64,000 nt of DNA, from NCBI RefSeq assembly GCF_900086985.1, contig NZ_LT593974.1:1550001-1614000 (forward strand), written 5' to 3'. The notes beneath the pieces were generated by a model. That model searched no databases. It was not told the origin of the DNA and worked only from the letters and a program-made list of their open reading frames with translations. Of this stretch, positions 27,809 through 36,688 are shown one piece after another; the first letter of the stretch is position 1; every line of letters begins with the position of its first letter. Both the position numbers and the translations under genes were made by a program. This stretch comes from Halomonas sp. HL-93 (GTDB lineage Bacteria > Pseudomonadota > Gammaproteobacteria > Pseudomonadales > Halomonadaceae).

Positions 27809-29997
27809 GTGGTGCGGCTCAAGAGGACGAACAACTCTATACCCTTCAAGGTATGTGGTGCACCAGTTGTGCTCAGGCGGTAGAAGGCTTCCTCAAACAG
27901 CTTGACGGTGTACACGACGTTAGCGTGCATTACCCAAGCGCCACGCTTTGCATTATCGGCACGCCTGCCGCGACCCAGCTTTCAGCACTCGCCCCACAAG
28001 TAAAACGCTTAGGCTACCGCCTCAGATCTCTGGAGCCGGTGGTAGATGCGCACGTGCGATTGGAACAGGAGAGCCGCCATCTTACCCTCAGGCTCATGGT
28101 GGGCTCGCTGTTTGGCATGTGGACCATGCTCGCCTCAGTGTTGATTTATGCCGGTGCCTTGCCTAGTGAACGAGTTGAAGTGGTGGTGGCATGGATAGCA
28201 GGGGCCTTTTCACTGCCCGTTGTGTTGTTTGCAGGCGTGCCTTTTTATCGCGCGGGGTGGCGTACGGTGCTCGCCAAACGTCCCGGCATGGATGTGCTCG
28301 TCAGCCTTGGCGTGTTTAGCGCAGTGATCGTATCGATATGGCTTTTATGGCGCGGCTCTGTTGAGGTGTATTTCGATACGGCGGTGATGCTGGTCGTGCT
28401 TCTATTAATCGGGCGGCAGGTGGAAACCCTTTGCCGGCACCGAGGACTAAAAGCGTTGGATGCGCTGGCACTGCCCGACGTGAACATAAGGGTTTGGCAA
28501 GATGAAACCTGGAAATCGCTACCCGTTGGTGACGTGTCCACGGAAATGCGCATTGAACTATCGCCGGGCGAGTTAGTAGCACTGGATGGCACCCTTGAGA
28601 CATCAGGTTGGATAGATACGGCTTCGCTCACCGGTGAAAGTTTGCCGCGCCACTTCAGTGCAGGGCAAACGGTATACGCTGGCTGCCGCTACCTTGGCAA
28701 AACTCCTATTGTGATGCGGGTAAGTGCTCAAGTGGGCAAGCGCCGATTGGATCGACTGTGTGACGAGATGCGGCGCTATCAAGCGAGAAAAGGCGAACTA
28801 CAGAAGCTCGCCGACCGCTTTGCTGCCTGGCTAAGCCCTCTAGCGCTGTTGCTCGCAATGCTTACGCTGCCTGGAGCGCTTTTACTGGGGCTGGGCTGGG
28901 AAGAGGCGTTCGCGCGGGCACTTTCGGTGTTGGTCGTGGCATGCCCCTGCGCGGTCGGTCTTGCGGTGCCGCTAGCAAGCCTTGCGGGTAGTGGCCAAGC
29001 CATGCAGCAAGGCATCGCGCTGCGTGACCCCGTGGCGCTTGAAACCTTGGCGCGGATTCGCTCGGTAGCATTGGATAAAACCGGTACATTGACGACCGGC
29101 AGCCATGCGGTGCTGCACTGGCAGGCACGAGATGACGTTGATGAGCCCACCTTGAAGAAGAAGCTTAGCGCCGCAGTGAGTGGAAGCGAACACCCATTGG
29201 CACAAGCGTTAGCGCGCTGGTCAGACAGCCAACGTGGACAGTACGATCAACAGAATATTGAAGTAAAAGAGTCACCTGGCGAAGGGCGGCATGTGCAACT
29301 CAGTAGCGGTGAGTGGTTAACGGTAGGCAGTGCTCGGTGGTTTGCCAGCCAACACATAACGCTTCCTGCCCAAGCAGAAACCGGCACCATGGCTTTTGCC
29401 TCCCAAGTGATGATAGCTGATGGGACAGGCTGGTTAGCGACGTTCTATTTAACCGACCAACCTGTGCAAGATGCTGAACCTAGCGTGAAACGCCTGCTAG
29501 CGTCAGGCTATGTGGTGGCCATGATCAGCGGCGATCGGCAGGGCGCGGTTAGTTGGCTAGCTCAACAGGTAGGGCTTACGCGTGAAACTTGCTACGCGCA
29601 GTGCTCGCCTGAAGCTAAAGCGCGATTATTGCAGGGGTTGCCATCACCGACGCTGTATGTGGGTGACGGCTTAAACGATACCTTGAGCTTGGCCGCGGCA
29701 GATGTCGGTATTGCGCCACTCAGCGCCAGCGAGGCAGCCCGAGAGGGAGCTTCAGCCCAGCTAATGACCACAGGTATTGGTGGCGTAGTGAAGTTGCTAA
29801 GTATTGCCAAACGCACGCGGCGAATCATGGTTCAGAATCTGTTCTTTTCAGCGTTCTATAATACGCTGGCGCTGGGTCTAGTGTTGATTATGGCCATACC
29901 ACCGTTGGTGGCGGTACTCGCCATGGCGGCAAGTTCGCTAAGCGTTACGCTCAATGCCGCGCGGCTGGCATGGGCCGAGCCGGAGGGAAGCGCTTAA
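27799..29997 (+). CDS. Copper-type P1B ATPase of the oxidase locus (CtpA/CopA2-like)
   Basis: A 732-residue copper-transporting ATPase. Order of features: heavy-metal domain with GMWCTSCA (Cys21, Cys24), membrane pairs, phosphatase motif TGES (278-281), metal-selective CPC (382-384), phosphorylation site DKTGT (Asp426), hinge GDGLND. CPC plus a single HMA domain is the CopA/CcoI pattern for Cu(I). Placement directly after coxA in one transcript suggests that it exports copper for CuA/CuB assembly rather than for resistance. Start overlaps the previous gene by 10 bases. Confidence 0.9.
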   Translation: MPVSGAAQEDEQLYTLQGMWCTSCAQAVEGFLKQLDGVHDVSVHYPSATLCIIGTPAATQLSALAPQVKRLGYRLRSLEPVVDAHVRLEQESRHLTLRLMVGSLFGMWTMLASVLIYAGALPSERVEVVVAWIAGAFSLPVVLFAGVPFYRAGWRTVLAKRPGMDVLVSLGVFSAVIVSIWLLWRGSVEVYFDTAVMLVVLLLIGRQVETLCRHRGLKALDALALPDVNIRVWQDETWKSLPVGDVSTEMRIELSPGELVALDGTLETSGWIDTASLTGESLPRHFSAGQTVYAGCRYLGKTPIVMRVSAQVGKRRLDRLCDEMRRYQARKGELQKLADRFAAWLSPLALLLAMLTLPGALLLGLGWEEAFARALSVLVVACPCAVGLAVPLASLAGSGQAMQQGIALRDPVALETLARIRSVALDKTGTLTTGSHAVLHWQARDDVDEPTLKKKLSAAVSGSEHPLAQALARWSDSQRGQYDQQNIEVKESPGEGRHVQLSSGEWLTVGSARWFASQHITLPAQAETGTMAFASQVMIADGTGWLATFYLTDQPVQDAEPSVKRLLASGYVVAMISGDRQGAVSWLAQQVGLTRETCYAQCSPEAKARLLQGLPSPTLYVGDGLNDTLSLAAADVGIAPLSASEAAREGASAQLMTTGIGGVVKLLSIAKRTRRIMVQNLFFSAFYNTLALGLVLIMAIPPLVAVLAMAASSLSVTLNAARLAWAEPEGSA

Positions 29998-30033
29998 TCC
30001 AGCTCAGCCTTGCGCCACCTTATTTATCCTTCT

Positions 30034-30336
30034 TTATTGCGAATACCCAAGCGCTTGCTTAAGCCGTTCGGCGTGGCTAGCCACCCAGTGAGGGTCAATC
30101 GCGCCCCAGTTTTGAATGCGATAGCGGCCAATGTTGTGTCGCTCGCCTTTGTCTTTCTCGAAAACGCACTCTATGTCCAGCTCGGCAAGCGAGGTGATGG
30201 TGTCTTGCGCGGTGCGACGAGGCATGCCGGTGGCCTCTATCAGGGTCGGCACGCTGGCAACCCCCTGGTCAATCAAATATGCCACGTAAAGACGGCGGTA
30301 AAAACTCGATTTTGTTTTGCTCAGCGGCGCGGACAT
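30034..30336 (-). CDS. Small winged-helix DNA-binding protein
   Basis: A 100-residue protein with one helix-turn-helix type segment (VASVPTLIEATGMPRRTAQDTITSLAELD) followed by a wing-like beta hairpin (HNIGRYRIQNWG). AAGGATG lies before the ATG. I know similar conserved small proteins in Halomonas and Pseudomonas but no function. It follows the radical SAM gene on the same strand by 39 bases and converges with the copper ATPase. Confidence 0.75.
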   Translation of the reverse strand: MSAPLSKTKSSFYRRLYVAYLIDQGVASVPTLIEATGMPRRTAQDTITSLAELDIECVFEKDKGERHNIGRYRIQNWGAIDPHWVASHAERLKQALGYSQ

Positions 30337-30375
30337 TTTGCATCCTTCTACACAGTGAAAATGTTGCCTGCCAGT

Positions 30376-31458
30376 CTAAATGAATAAATCTCCCTGCGCT
30401 CGCGGCGGGCGAAAGTCATGGGTGTTCAATCCCTGCTCGGTGCGTGACTGCATGTTCCATTGGCGGCTGGCGCGTTTAAACCGCTGGCCGATCATCTCGG
30501 CAAACACCCCTTCACCGCGAAAGCGCTTGCCAAAGCGCGCATCGTAATCTTTCCCGCCCCGGCACTGACGAATCAGACTCATGACCTTTGCCGCCCGCTC
30601 TGGGTAGTGGGCTTCCAGCCATGCTTCGAACAACGGGGCGACTTCATGGGGCAGGCGCAACAGCATCCAGGAGGCGGTGCGGGCTCCCGCTCGGCTAGCG
30701 GCTTCCAAAATACGCTCGATTTCATGGTCGGTGAGCCCTGGAATAATCGGCGAGATCAGCGTGCCCACGGGGATACCCGCGGTATTCAGTTCGCGGATTA
30801 CCTTTAAGCGCGCCTGGGGCGACGCCGTACGCGGCTCCAGCGTGCGTTTTAGATTGGCATCCAGGCTGGTAAGGCTGACAAACACCCTCACCAACCGATG
30901 CTCAGCCATTTCTGATAGAAGCTCTAAGTCACGCAATATCAAGCTGCTTTTGGTGACGATAGTGACCGGGTGGCGACATGCCAGTAACAGCTCAAGCAGG
31001 CGGCGGGTGGTTTGGTGTTTTGCCTCAAGGGGCTGGTAGCAGTCGGTATTGCCCGAAAGGTTGATCGGTCGGCAAACGTAATGGGGATGGCAAAGCTCCT
31101 CGGTAAGCCGTTCCACCAACCCGCTGCGGGCAATCAGTTTGGTTTCAAAATCGAGCCCAGGTGACAAATCCCAATAGGCATGAGAAGGGCGCGCGTAGCA
31201 ATAAACACAGCCATGTTCACAACCGCGATACGGATTCAGCGAGCGGTCAAACGGCAAATCCGGTGAGTTATTCCAGGACAGCGCGCTTTTGCTCACTTCC
31301 TCGCGCACCTCGGTGGCGATAGTCGTCGATGATTCCTCCCGCCACCAGCCGTCGTCTTCCACAACGCTGTGGGTGGGAGCAAAACGGTTATGCGGGTCAT
31401 ACGTCGCCCCGCGCCCTTTATAGGGAGATAGCTGGGAAGGGTGGCCAAGAGATGCCAT
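30376..31458 (-). CDS. PA0069-family radical SAM protein (spore photolyase-like)
   Basis: A 360-residue radical SAM enzyme of the PA0069 family, related to spore photoproduct lyase in sequence but with unknown substrate. The Fe-S motif is GCEHGCVYCYARPSH, with the CX3CX2C spacing of radical SAM enzymes. The N-terminal lead SLGHPSQLSPYKGRGA is typical of the family. The promoter side holds a LexA-like sequence at 31476-31491, hinting at DNA-damage control. The winged-helix gene lies downstream. Confidence 0.9.
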   Translation of the reverse strand: MASLGHPSQLSPYKGRGATYDPHNRFAPTHSVVEDDGWWREESSTTIATEVREEVSKSALSWNNSPDLPFDRSLNPYRGCEHGCVYCYARPSHAYWDLSPGLDFETKLIARSGLVERLTEELCHPHYVCRPINLSGNTDCYQPLEAKHQTTRRLLELLLACRHPVTIVTKSSLILRDLELLSEMAEHRLVRVFVSLTSLDANLKRTLEPRTASPQARLKVIRELNTAGIPVGTLISPIIPGLTDHEIERILEAASRAGARTASWMLLRLPHEVAPLFEAWLEAHYPERAAKVMSLIRQCRGGKDYDARFGKRFRGEGVFAEMIGQRFKRASRQWNMQSRTEQGLNTHDFRPPRAQGDLFI

Positions 31459-31475
31459 AGGTTCACCTCTTTAAT

Positions 31476-31491
31476 ATGGTTTTATATACAG
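31476..31491 (-). promoter_or_regulatory. LexA-like site before the radical SAM gene
   Basis: On the minus strand the sequence CTGTATATAAAACCAT fits the LexA box CTGTATATATATACAG in 12 of 16 positions; the left half is perfect. It ends 18 bases before the radical SAM start codon (31458), a position expected for a repressor. The CAG end is degraded to CAT, so the site may be weak or a chance match. Confidence 0.35.
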
Positions 31492-31629
31492 TAGTGGTGA
31501 AATAAACAGAAATCAATAGTAAGTAAATTACGTAATCTGGTAGCAGGCTAAAAGGACGCTACCCAAAGAACTATGGTGGGTTTAATGTGCTAGGTGGGTT
31601 TGTGACCAGAGAGTCAGCGAGGAGGCGCT

Positions 31630-32361
31630 ATGTCAAAAGTAGTCATTGTGACAGGAGGAAGCCGGGGTATTGGGGCCGCAACGTCAATGTTGCTTGGTGC
31701 CCAAGGCTATGCGGTGTGTGTTAACTATCTTGCTAACAGAGAACGAGCGGATAGTGTGGTGGATTCTGTTGTCCGTGATGGTGGCCAAGCCTTTGCCTGT
31801 CAAGCGGATGTCAGCAAAGAGGCTGACGTCATCCGTCTGTTTGATGCAGCAGAAGAGCGCTTTGGCAGTGTCACTCACTTGGTCAACAATGCAGGCATAC
31901 TGTTTACTCAATCCAAGCTAGCGGATATCGACCTTGCGCGCTTTAACCAAGTGCTGAATAGCAACGTGGTCAGCTGCTTTCTGTGTTCGAGAGAAGCCGT
32001 GAGACGTTTTCAACAGGGTAGTGCAATCGTCAATGTCTCGTCGCTTGCCTCGCAAACAGGTTCGCCCTTTGAATATGTTGACTACGCTGCATCGAAAGGT
32101 GCCATGGACACCCTAACAAAGGGGTTGTCTCGCGAAGTTGCTGGCTCTGGGATTCGGGTTAACGCCGTTCGTCCCGGTTTTATCTACACTGATATGCATG
32201 CCGATGGTGGAGAACCAGGGCGGGTTGACCGTTTAGCTCCCCAGATTCCTATGCAGCGTGGCGGTAGCGCCGAAGAAGTGGCTAATACCATCGCTTGGTT
32301 GCTCTCGGACGAAGCCTCTTATGTCACGGGATCATTTATTGATGTGGCAGGCGGGCGGTAA
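31630..32361 (+). CDS. SDR family oxidoreductase
   Basis: A classical short-chain dehydrogenase/reductase of 243 residues. Seen: nucleotide motif TGGSRGIG (8-15), NNAG (86-89), catalytic Ser within IVNVSSLAS (about 137), Tyr152 and Lys156 in YAASK, and the PGFIYTDMH segment. An acyl-carrier or sugar-like substrate cannot be told from this. Start has GAGGAGG upstream. It stands between divergent radical SAM and the following DinB gene, 68 bases apart. Confidence 0.9.
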   Translation: MSKVVIVTGGSRGIGAATSMLLGAQGYAVCVNYLANRERADSVVDSVVRDGGQAFACQADVSKEADVIRLFDAAEERFGSVTHLVNNAGILFTQSKLADIDLARFNQVLNSNVVSCFLCSREAVRRFQQGSAIVNVSSLASQTGSPFEYVDYAASKGAMDTLTKGLSREVAGSGIRVNAVRPGFIYTDMHADGGEPGRVDRLAPQIPMQRGGSAEEVANTIAWLLSDEASYVTGSFIDVAGGR

Positions 32362-32429
32362 TGCTGTTCTTCGCCCATATTCAAACGTTCTAAATGGATG
32401 CTGCTTTTGATAAGGAAAGGTCTTAACTC

Positions 32430-32975
32430 ATGACACTTCAACAACACTTCGAGCAGTTAGCCACTTATAACCAGTGGATGAACGCTAAACTCTATGATGC
32501 CGCCGGTACGCTGAGCGACTCTGAACTGACGGAAGAGCGTGGCGCGTTCTTCGGCTCGATTTTTGGCACACTAAACCACATCGCGGTAGCCGACACGATT
32601 TGGCTCAAGCGGTTTGCAACACACGCCTCCTCTTCCGAAAGAACGCTTGAGGTAATGGGGGCACTACCTACGCCAGCTCGTCTTGATCAGACTCTCTTTG
32701 ATGGCTTGGAGGGGTTGAAAGCGCATCGCCAATGGCTCGATACCGTGATTATTAACTGGGTAGCGGCGCTGACAGACGACGAGTTGAGTACCACGCTGAG
32801 TTATCACAACACAAAAGGAGTGGCATCAAAACGGCGCTACTCAAGCCTGGTCGTTCACTTCTTCAATCACCAAACCCATCACCGCGGGCAGACAACAACG
32901 CTGCTCTCCCAAGCCGGTGTGGATGTTGGCGTCACCGATCTGCTGGCGTTGATTCCGGAGGAGGTGGAAATATGA
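32430..32975 (+). CDS. DinB family protein
   Basis: A 181-residue DinB/YfiT-like four-helix protein with the metal-binding His triad: His near LNHIAVADTIWLKRF, and the pair in FNHQTHHRGQTTTLL. This superfamily includes thiol transferases and damage-induced proteins; the substrate is unknown. AGGAAAGG precedes the ATG. A terminator at 33053-33089 lies between it and the convergent pgi. Confidence 0.85.
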   Translation: MTLQQHFEQLATYNQWMNAKLYDAAGTLSDSELTEERGAFFGSIFGTLNHIAVADTIWLKRFATHASSSERTLEVMGALPTPARLDQTLFDGLEGLKAHRQWLDTVIINWVAALTDDELSTTLSYHNTKGVASKRRYSSLVVHFFNHQTHHRGQTTTLLSQAGVDVGVTDLLALIPEEVEI

Positions 32976-33052
32976 TGCTTAACCACCTTTTTAACTTTCT
33001 AGTTCGTTGATGTTATGTAGCTGACCGTATATAGGGGCTAGGGGCAGGAATA

Positions 33053-33089
33053 AACGCCTTGGTTTTCTCAAGCCAAGGCGTTCGTTTTT
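33053..33089. terminator. Terminator between convergent dinB-like gene and pgi
   Basis: AACGCCTTGG (33053-33062) pairs with CCAAGGCGTT (33073-33082); five T follow at 33085-33089 on the + strand. The ten-pair stem is also a stop for pgi transcription from the right, although with no T-run on that side. Confidence 0.85.
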
Positions 33090-33109
33090 CTCCCGTTTAC
33101 CAGACTAGC

Positions 33110-34777
33110 CTAGCGCTTCTTCTTGGCAGGTTTCTTATCGGCAGCGGCTTGGACGCTCTCCTTCTCGTCGCTGCCGCCATCGGGGAAGTGGGCACGTACC
33201 AGTTCCAGCAGGCCCTGGGTGGAGGCGTCGAAATCGGCGGCGTTGGTGTCAATGCGCTCGCTGATTTCGCCGGCGATACGCTTGCCAAGCTGCACGCCCC
33301 ATTGATCGAAGGAGTTGATGTTCCAGATCACCCCTTGCACGAACACTTTGTGCTCGTATAGCGCGATCAACGCTCCCAGGTTTTTCGGCGTTAGCTCATC
33401 CAGCAGTAGGGTGCTGGAAGGGCGATTGCCGGGGCAACTGTAGGGGTCGTGCTGGCTGAGTTCTTTACTATCGCCCTGACTACCTTCCATAAAGGCGTTG
33501 GCCTGGGCGAGCATGTTGGTCAGCAGAGCGAAATGATGGTCTTCCACGCCCGGCTCGGGCTTGAGCGAGGCGATAAAGTCGATGGGCACATAGCGGGTGC
33601 CCTGGTGCAGTAGCTGGAAGAAGGCGTGCTGACCGTTGGAGCCGGTTTGGCCCCACACAATCGGGCCGGTTTTGTAGTTCACCGGGTGGCCGAAGATATC
33701 CACCGACTTGCCGTTGGATTCCATATCCAACTGCTGCAGGAATGAGGGTAACTGGTGCAGGGCCTGGTCGTAAGGCACCACCGCCTGGGTTTCAGCGCCG
33801 ATGAAATTGATGTACCAGATGCCGATCAGCGCCATCAGCACCGGCATGTTCTCTGAGAAGGGCGCTTCAATGAAGTGATTGTCCATCTCATGCGCGCCTT
33901 CCAGCAGCTCGATAAACCCTTCAAAGCCGATGGAAAGGGCGATGGGCAGGCCGATCGACGACCACATGGAGTAGCGCCCGCCGACCCAGGCCCAGAATTC
34001 GAATACGTTCTCTTCGCGGATGCCGAACTCCATCGCCGCCTTGCGGTTGGTAGAGGCGGCGATAAAGTGCGCGCCTACGTCGGCATCGTCACCGGCGTTT
34101 TCCAGGAACCAGCGCCGCGCCGTTTTGGCGTTGAGCAGCGTTTCCTGAGTAGAGAAGGTTTTGGTTGAGACGATAAACAGCGTGGTGGCCGGGTCGAGCC
34201 GGGATAGCACCTTTTGGATATGGGTGCCATCCACGTTGGAAACAAAGTGGAAGTGCAACTCCGGGTGGCGGTATTTGAGCAGCGCGCGAACCGCCATATT
34301 GGGGCCAAGATCGGAGCCGCCAATGCCGATGTTGACCACGTCTTTGATGCGTTTGCCGCTGTAGCCTTTCCACTCGCCGCTGCGCACCGCCTCGGAAAAC
34401 AGCTTGATCTGCTCGCGGGTGCGGGTGATTTCCGGCATGACGTCCTTGCCGTCGACAAACACCGGTTCGTCGCCCAGGTGGCGCAGTGCGGTGTGCAAGA
34501 CCGGACGGTCTTCGGTGACGTTGATGATATCGCCGGAGAACATCTGCGCGCGCCGCTGTACAAGCGCGGAGTGGTCGGCTAACTCAATCAGCTTGGCCAG
34601 CACTTCATCGGAGACATGATGCTTGGAGTAGTCGAGGAAAAGACCGCCCACCCGCAGGCTCATTTTGTCAAAGCGCTGCGGGTCATTGGTGAAATAGTCA
34701 CGAATGCGGTCGTTAGCGGTTTTGTCGCGCAGGCGTTCAAGTGCCTGCCACGTCACACTGCGGGTTAGCTGGAACAT
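33110..34777 (-). CDS. pgi: Glucose-6-phosphate isomerase
   Basis: Pgi interconverts glucose 6-phosphate and fructose 6-phosphate. 555 residues, as usual for the bacterial enzyme (549 in E. coli). Signature NIGIGGSDLGPNM, FIVSTKTFSTQETL, and GGRYSMWSSIGLPIAL are visible, and the final active-site part VIWNINSFDQWGVQLGK. The C-terminus ends in a lysine-rich tail (PAKKKR). A HexR-like palindrome lies 48 bases upstream of its start. The gene sits alone between the dinB-like gene and fruA. Confidence 0.97.
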   Translation of the reverse strand: MFQLTRSVTWQALERLRDKTANDRIRDYFTNDPQRFDKMSLRVGGLFLDYSKHHVSDEVLAKLIELADHSALVQRRAQMFSGDIINVTEDRPVLHTALRHLGDEPVFVDGKDVMPEITRTREQIKLFSEAVRSGEWKGYSGKRIKDVVNIGIGGSDLGPNMAVRALLKYRHPELHFHFVSNVDGTHIQKVLSRLDPATTLFIVSTKTFSTQETLLNAKTARRWFLENAGDDADVGAHFIAASTNRKAAMEFGIREENVFEFWAWVGGRYSMWSSIGLPIALSIGFEGFIELLEGAHEMDNHFIEAPFSENMPVLMALIGIWYINFIGAETQAVVPYDQALHQLPSFLQQLDMESNGKSVDIFGHPVNYKTGPIVWGQTGSNGQHAFFQLLHQGTRYVPIDFIASLKPEPGVEDHHFALLTNMLAQANAFMEGSQGDSKELSQHDPYSCPGNRPSSTLLLDELTPKNLGALIALYEHKVFVQGVIWNINSFDQWGVQLGKRIAGEISERIDTNAADFDASTQGLLELVRAHFPDGGSDEKESVQAAADKKPAKKKR

Positions 34778-34824
34778 AGAGAGGTCCGTTGTTGTAGGTC
34801 GGCGAGTTGCCTTGAGGTTATGTA

Positions 34825-34839
34825 TGTAAAAATACTACA
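34825..34839. promoter_or_regulatory. HexR-like palindrome upstream of pgi
   Basis: Read on the minus strand: TGTAGTATTTTTACA, an interrupted palindrome nearly the same as the sites at 43819 and 61253 and like the HexR consensus TGTA(A/G)T...ATTACA known from other gammaproteobacteria. It is 48 bases before the pgi start codon. Confidence 0.65.
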
Positions 34840-34912
34840 TAAAACCCACGCTGTGGCAACCTTACGCGGATAAAAGCATGGCACAAGGTAATAAAACCAA
34901 TAATACGCCAAT

Positions 34913-34936
34913 GAAAAGGCGGGCAATGGCCCGCCT
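34913..34936 (-). terminator. Terminator of the fruBKA operon
   Basis: AGGCGGGC (34917-34924), loop AATG, GCCCGCCT (34929-34936). Read on the minus strand the stem is followed by TTTT (34914-34917 complement). It lies about 10 bases after the fruA stop codon. Confidence 0.8.
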
Positions 34937-34945
34937 GACATCCGC

Positions 34946-36688
34946 TTAGCTGGCAACCGCCACCTGTGCGGCGCCGCGTTTTATCATGGCGTAGCCCAGT
35001 CCGGTAATCAGCGAGCCGATCACAATGGCACCCAGGTAGAGAATAACCGGCGTGATGGCGTTGGGAATCAGCAGGACAAAAATGCCGCCATGCGGTGCCA
35101 TCAGTTTAGCGCCTACCAGCATGGAAAGCGCACCGGTAACCGCACCGCCCAGAATACAGGCGGGAATCACGCGTAGTGGGTCTTTGGCTGCAAACGGAAT
35201 TGCCCCCTCGCTGATAAAGCACATGCCCAGCACAAATGACGCCTTGCCCGCTTCTCGCTCGGGCGCCGAGAACTTGTGGCGTGCCACGAAGCTGGCAATC
35301 CCCATGCCGATAGCAGGCACCATGCCCGCGGCCATAATCGCGGCCATAGGGCCGTAAGTCTCGGATGCCAGCAGGCCTACGCCAAAGGTATAGGCGGCTT
35401 TATTGACCGGGCCACCCAGGTCGAAACACATCATCGCGCCTAGCAGAACGCCCAGCAGCACGGCGTTGGTGGAACCCATGGTCTCGAGAAAGCTGGTCAG
35501 CGCGTTGAGGATGCCTGCAACAGGTTCGCCGACGATATAGATCATCACCAGGCCGGTGACCAAGCTGGCGATTAGCGGAATAATCAGAATCGGCTTAAGC
35601 GATTCGATACTCGAAGGTAGCTTGACGTAGCGAATAACGGCCAAGGCTACGTAACCTGCTAAAAAGCCCGCCAGAATGCCGCCGATAAAGCCGGAACCAA
35701 TGCTAGAGGCCAACATGCCGCCAATCATCCCCGGCGCGATACCGGGGCGGTCGGCAATCGAGTAAGCGATATAACCTGCGAGCACAGGAATCATCAACGC
35801 GAAGGCGGTGCCACCACCAATTTCCATTAGCGCAGCAGGCAGCGAGCCTTCCTCCTCGGCGGCGTTAATGCCAAATACAAACGATAGCGCGATCAATAAG
35901 CCACCAGCCACGACCATCGGTAGCATAAACGAGACGCCGGTTAGTAGGTGCTTGTAAACGCCTTTTTCCTTGGCACTTTTGCCTTCACCGCCAGTGCTGG
36001 GCTGGTTGCTGTCTTCAACGCTTGCGTAGGTAAGGGCGGCTTCCAGGGTCGGACGCGGTTTTTTCAGTGCATTACCGGTAGACGTGCGATAAATGCGTTT
36101 GCCCGCAAAGCGGCTGGGATCAACGTCGATATCGCAGGCGAGTACCACCACATCGGCGTCGGCAATTTCCTGTTCGGTCAGTTGGTCCTGCGCGCCGACG
36201 GAGCCCTGGGTTTCCACGCGAATGGCGTGGCCCATGGCCTTGCCCGCTTCGGCCAGCGCTTCGGCAGCCATAAAAGTATGCGCAACGCCCGTCGGGCAGG
36301 CCGTCACGGCAACAATCTTTTGGCCTCCAGTGGCCGCTGGCACAGCGGTGCTGGCAGTGGGCCCACTAGCGGGCGTCTGATAAAGCGGCGCATCACGTTT
36401 TGCCGTGGTCAAGAAGGTGCTGGGATCGGCGAGCGCCTCGGCAATCGGCGCTCGATACAGGCGCTTACCTTCAAAACGCTCGGGCGCGGGAACATGCTCG
36501 GCTGCGACGACAATCAAGTCGGCGTTGGCAATCTGCTCGGCGGTGGCGGCTTCTAGCGGCGCGAGTTCGCCGTGCATTTCCACGTGAACATGCCAGCCCA
36601 TTCGCTCGGCTGCCTGTTCCAGCCGCTTGGCCGCGAGGAAGGTGGTCGCCATGCCGCTGGGGCAGGCGGTAATCAGGATCAGGTTCAT
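34946..36688 (-). CDS. fruA: PTS fructose transporter subunit IIBC
   Basis: FruA brings fructose across the inner membrane as fructose 1-phosphate. 580 residues. Two IIB-like domains lie at the N-terminus: the first with ITACPSGMATTFLAAK (about 6-22), the second with VTACPTGVAHTFMAAE (about 130), which holds the phosphorylated Cys; a hydrophobic IIC domain with about nine membrane segments follows (from about 235), including GFIGGILAGFLAGYVA and MCFDLGGPVNKAAYTFG. The same IIB'-IIB-IIC order as E. coli FruA. It is last in fruB-fruK-fruA and its start overlaps the fruK stop by four bases. Confidence 0.95.
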   Translation of the reverse strand: MNLILITACPSGMATTFLAAKRLEQAAERMGWHVHVEMHGELAPLEAATAEQIANADLIVVAAEHVPAPERFEGKRLYRAPIAEALADPSTFLTTAKRDAPLYQTPASGPTASTAVPAATGGQKIVAVTACPTGVAHTFMAAEALAEAGKAMGHAIRVETQGSVGAQDQLTEQEIADADVVVLACDIDVDPSRFAGKRIYRTSTGNALKKPRPTLEAALTYASVEDSNQPSTGGEGKSAKEKGVYKHLLTGVSFMLPMVVAGGLLIALSFVFGINAAEEEGSLPAALMEIGGGTAFALMIPVLAGYIAYSIADRPGIAPGMIGGMLASSIGSGFIGGILAGFLAGYVALAVIRYVKLPSSIESLKPILIIPLIASLVTGLVMIYIVGEPVAGILNALTSFLETMGSTNAVLLGVLLGAMMCFDLGGPVNKAAYTFGVGLLASETYGPMAAIMAAGMVPAIGMGIASFVARHKFSAPEREAGKASFVLGMCFISEGAIPFAAKDPLRVIPACILGGAVTGALSMLVGAKLMAPHGGIFVLLIPNAITPVILYLGAIVIGSLITGLGYAMIKRGAAQVAVAS

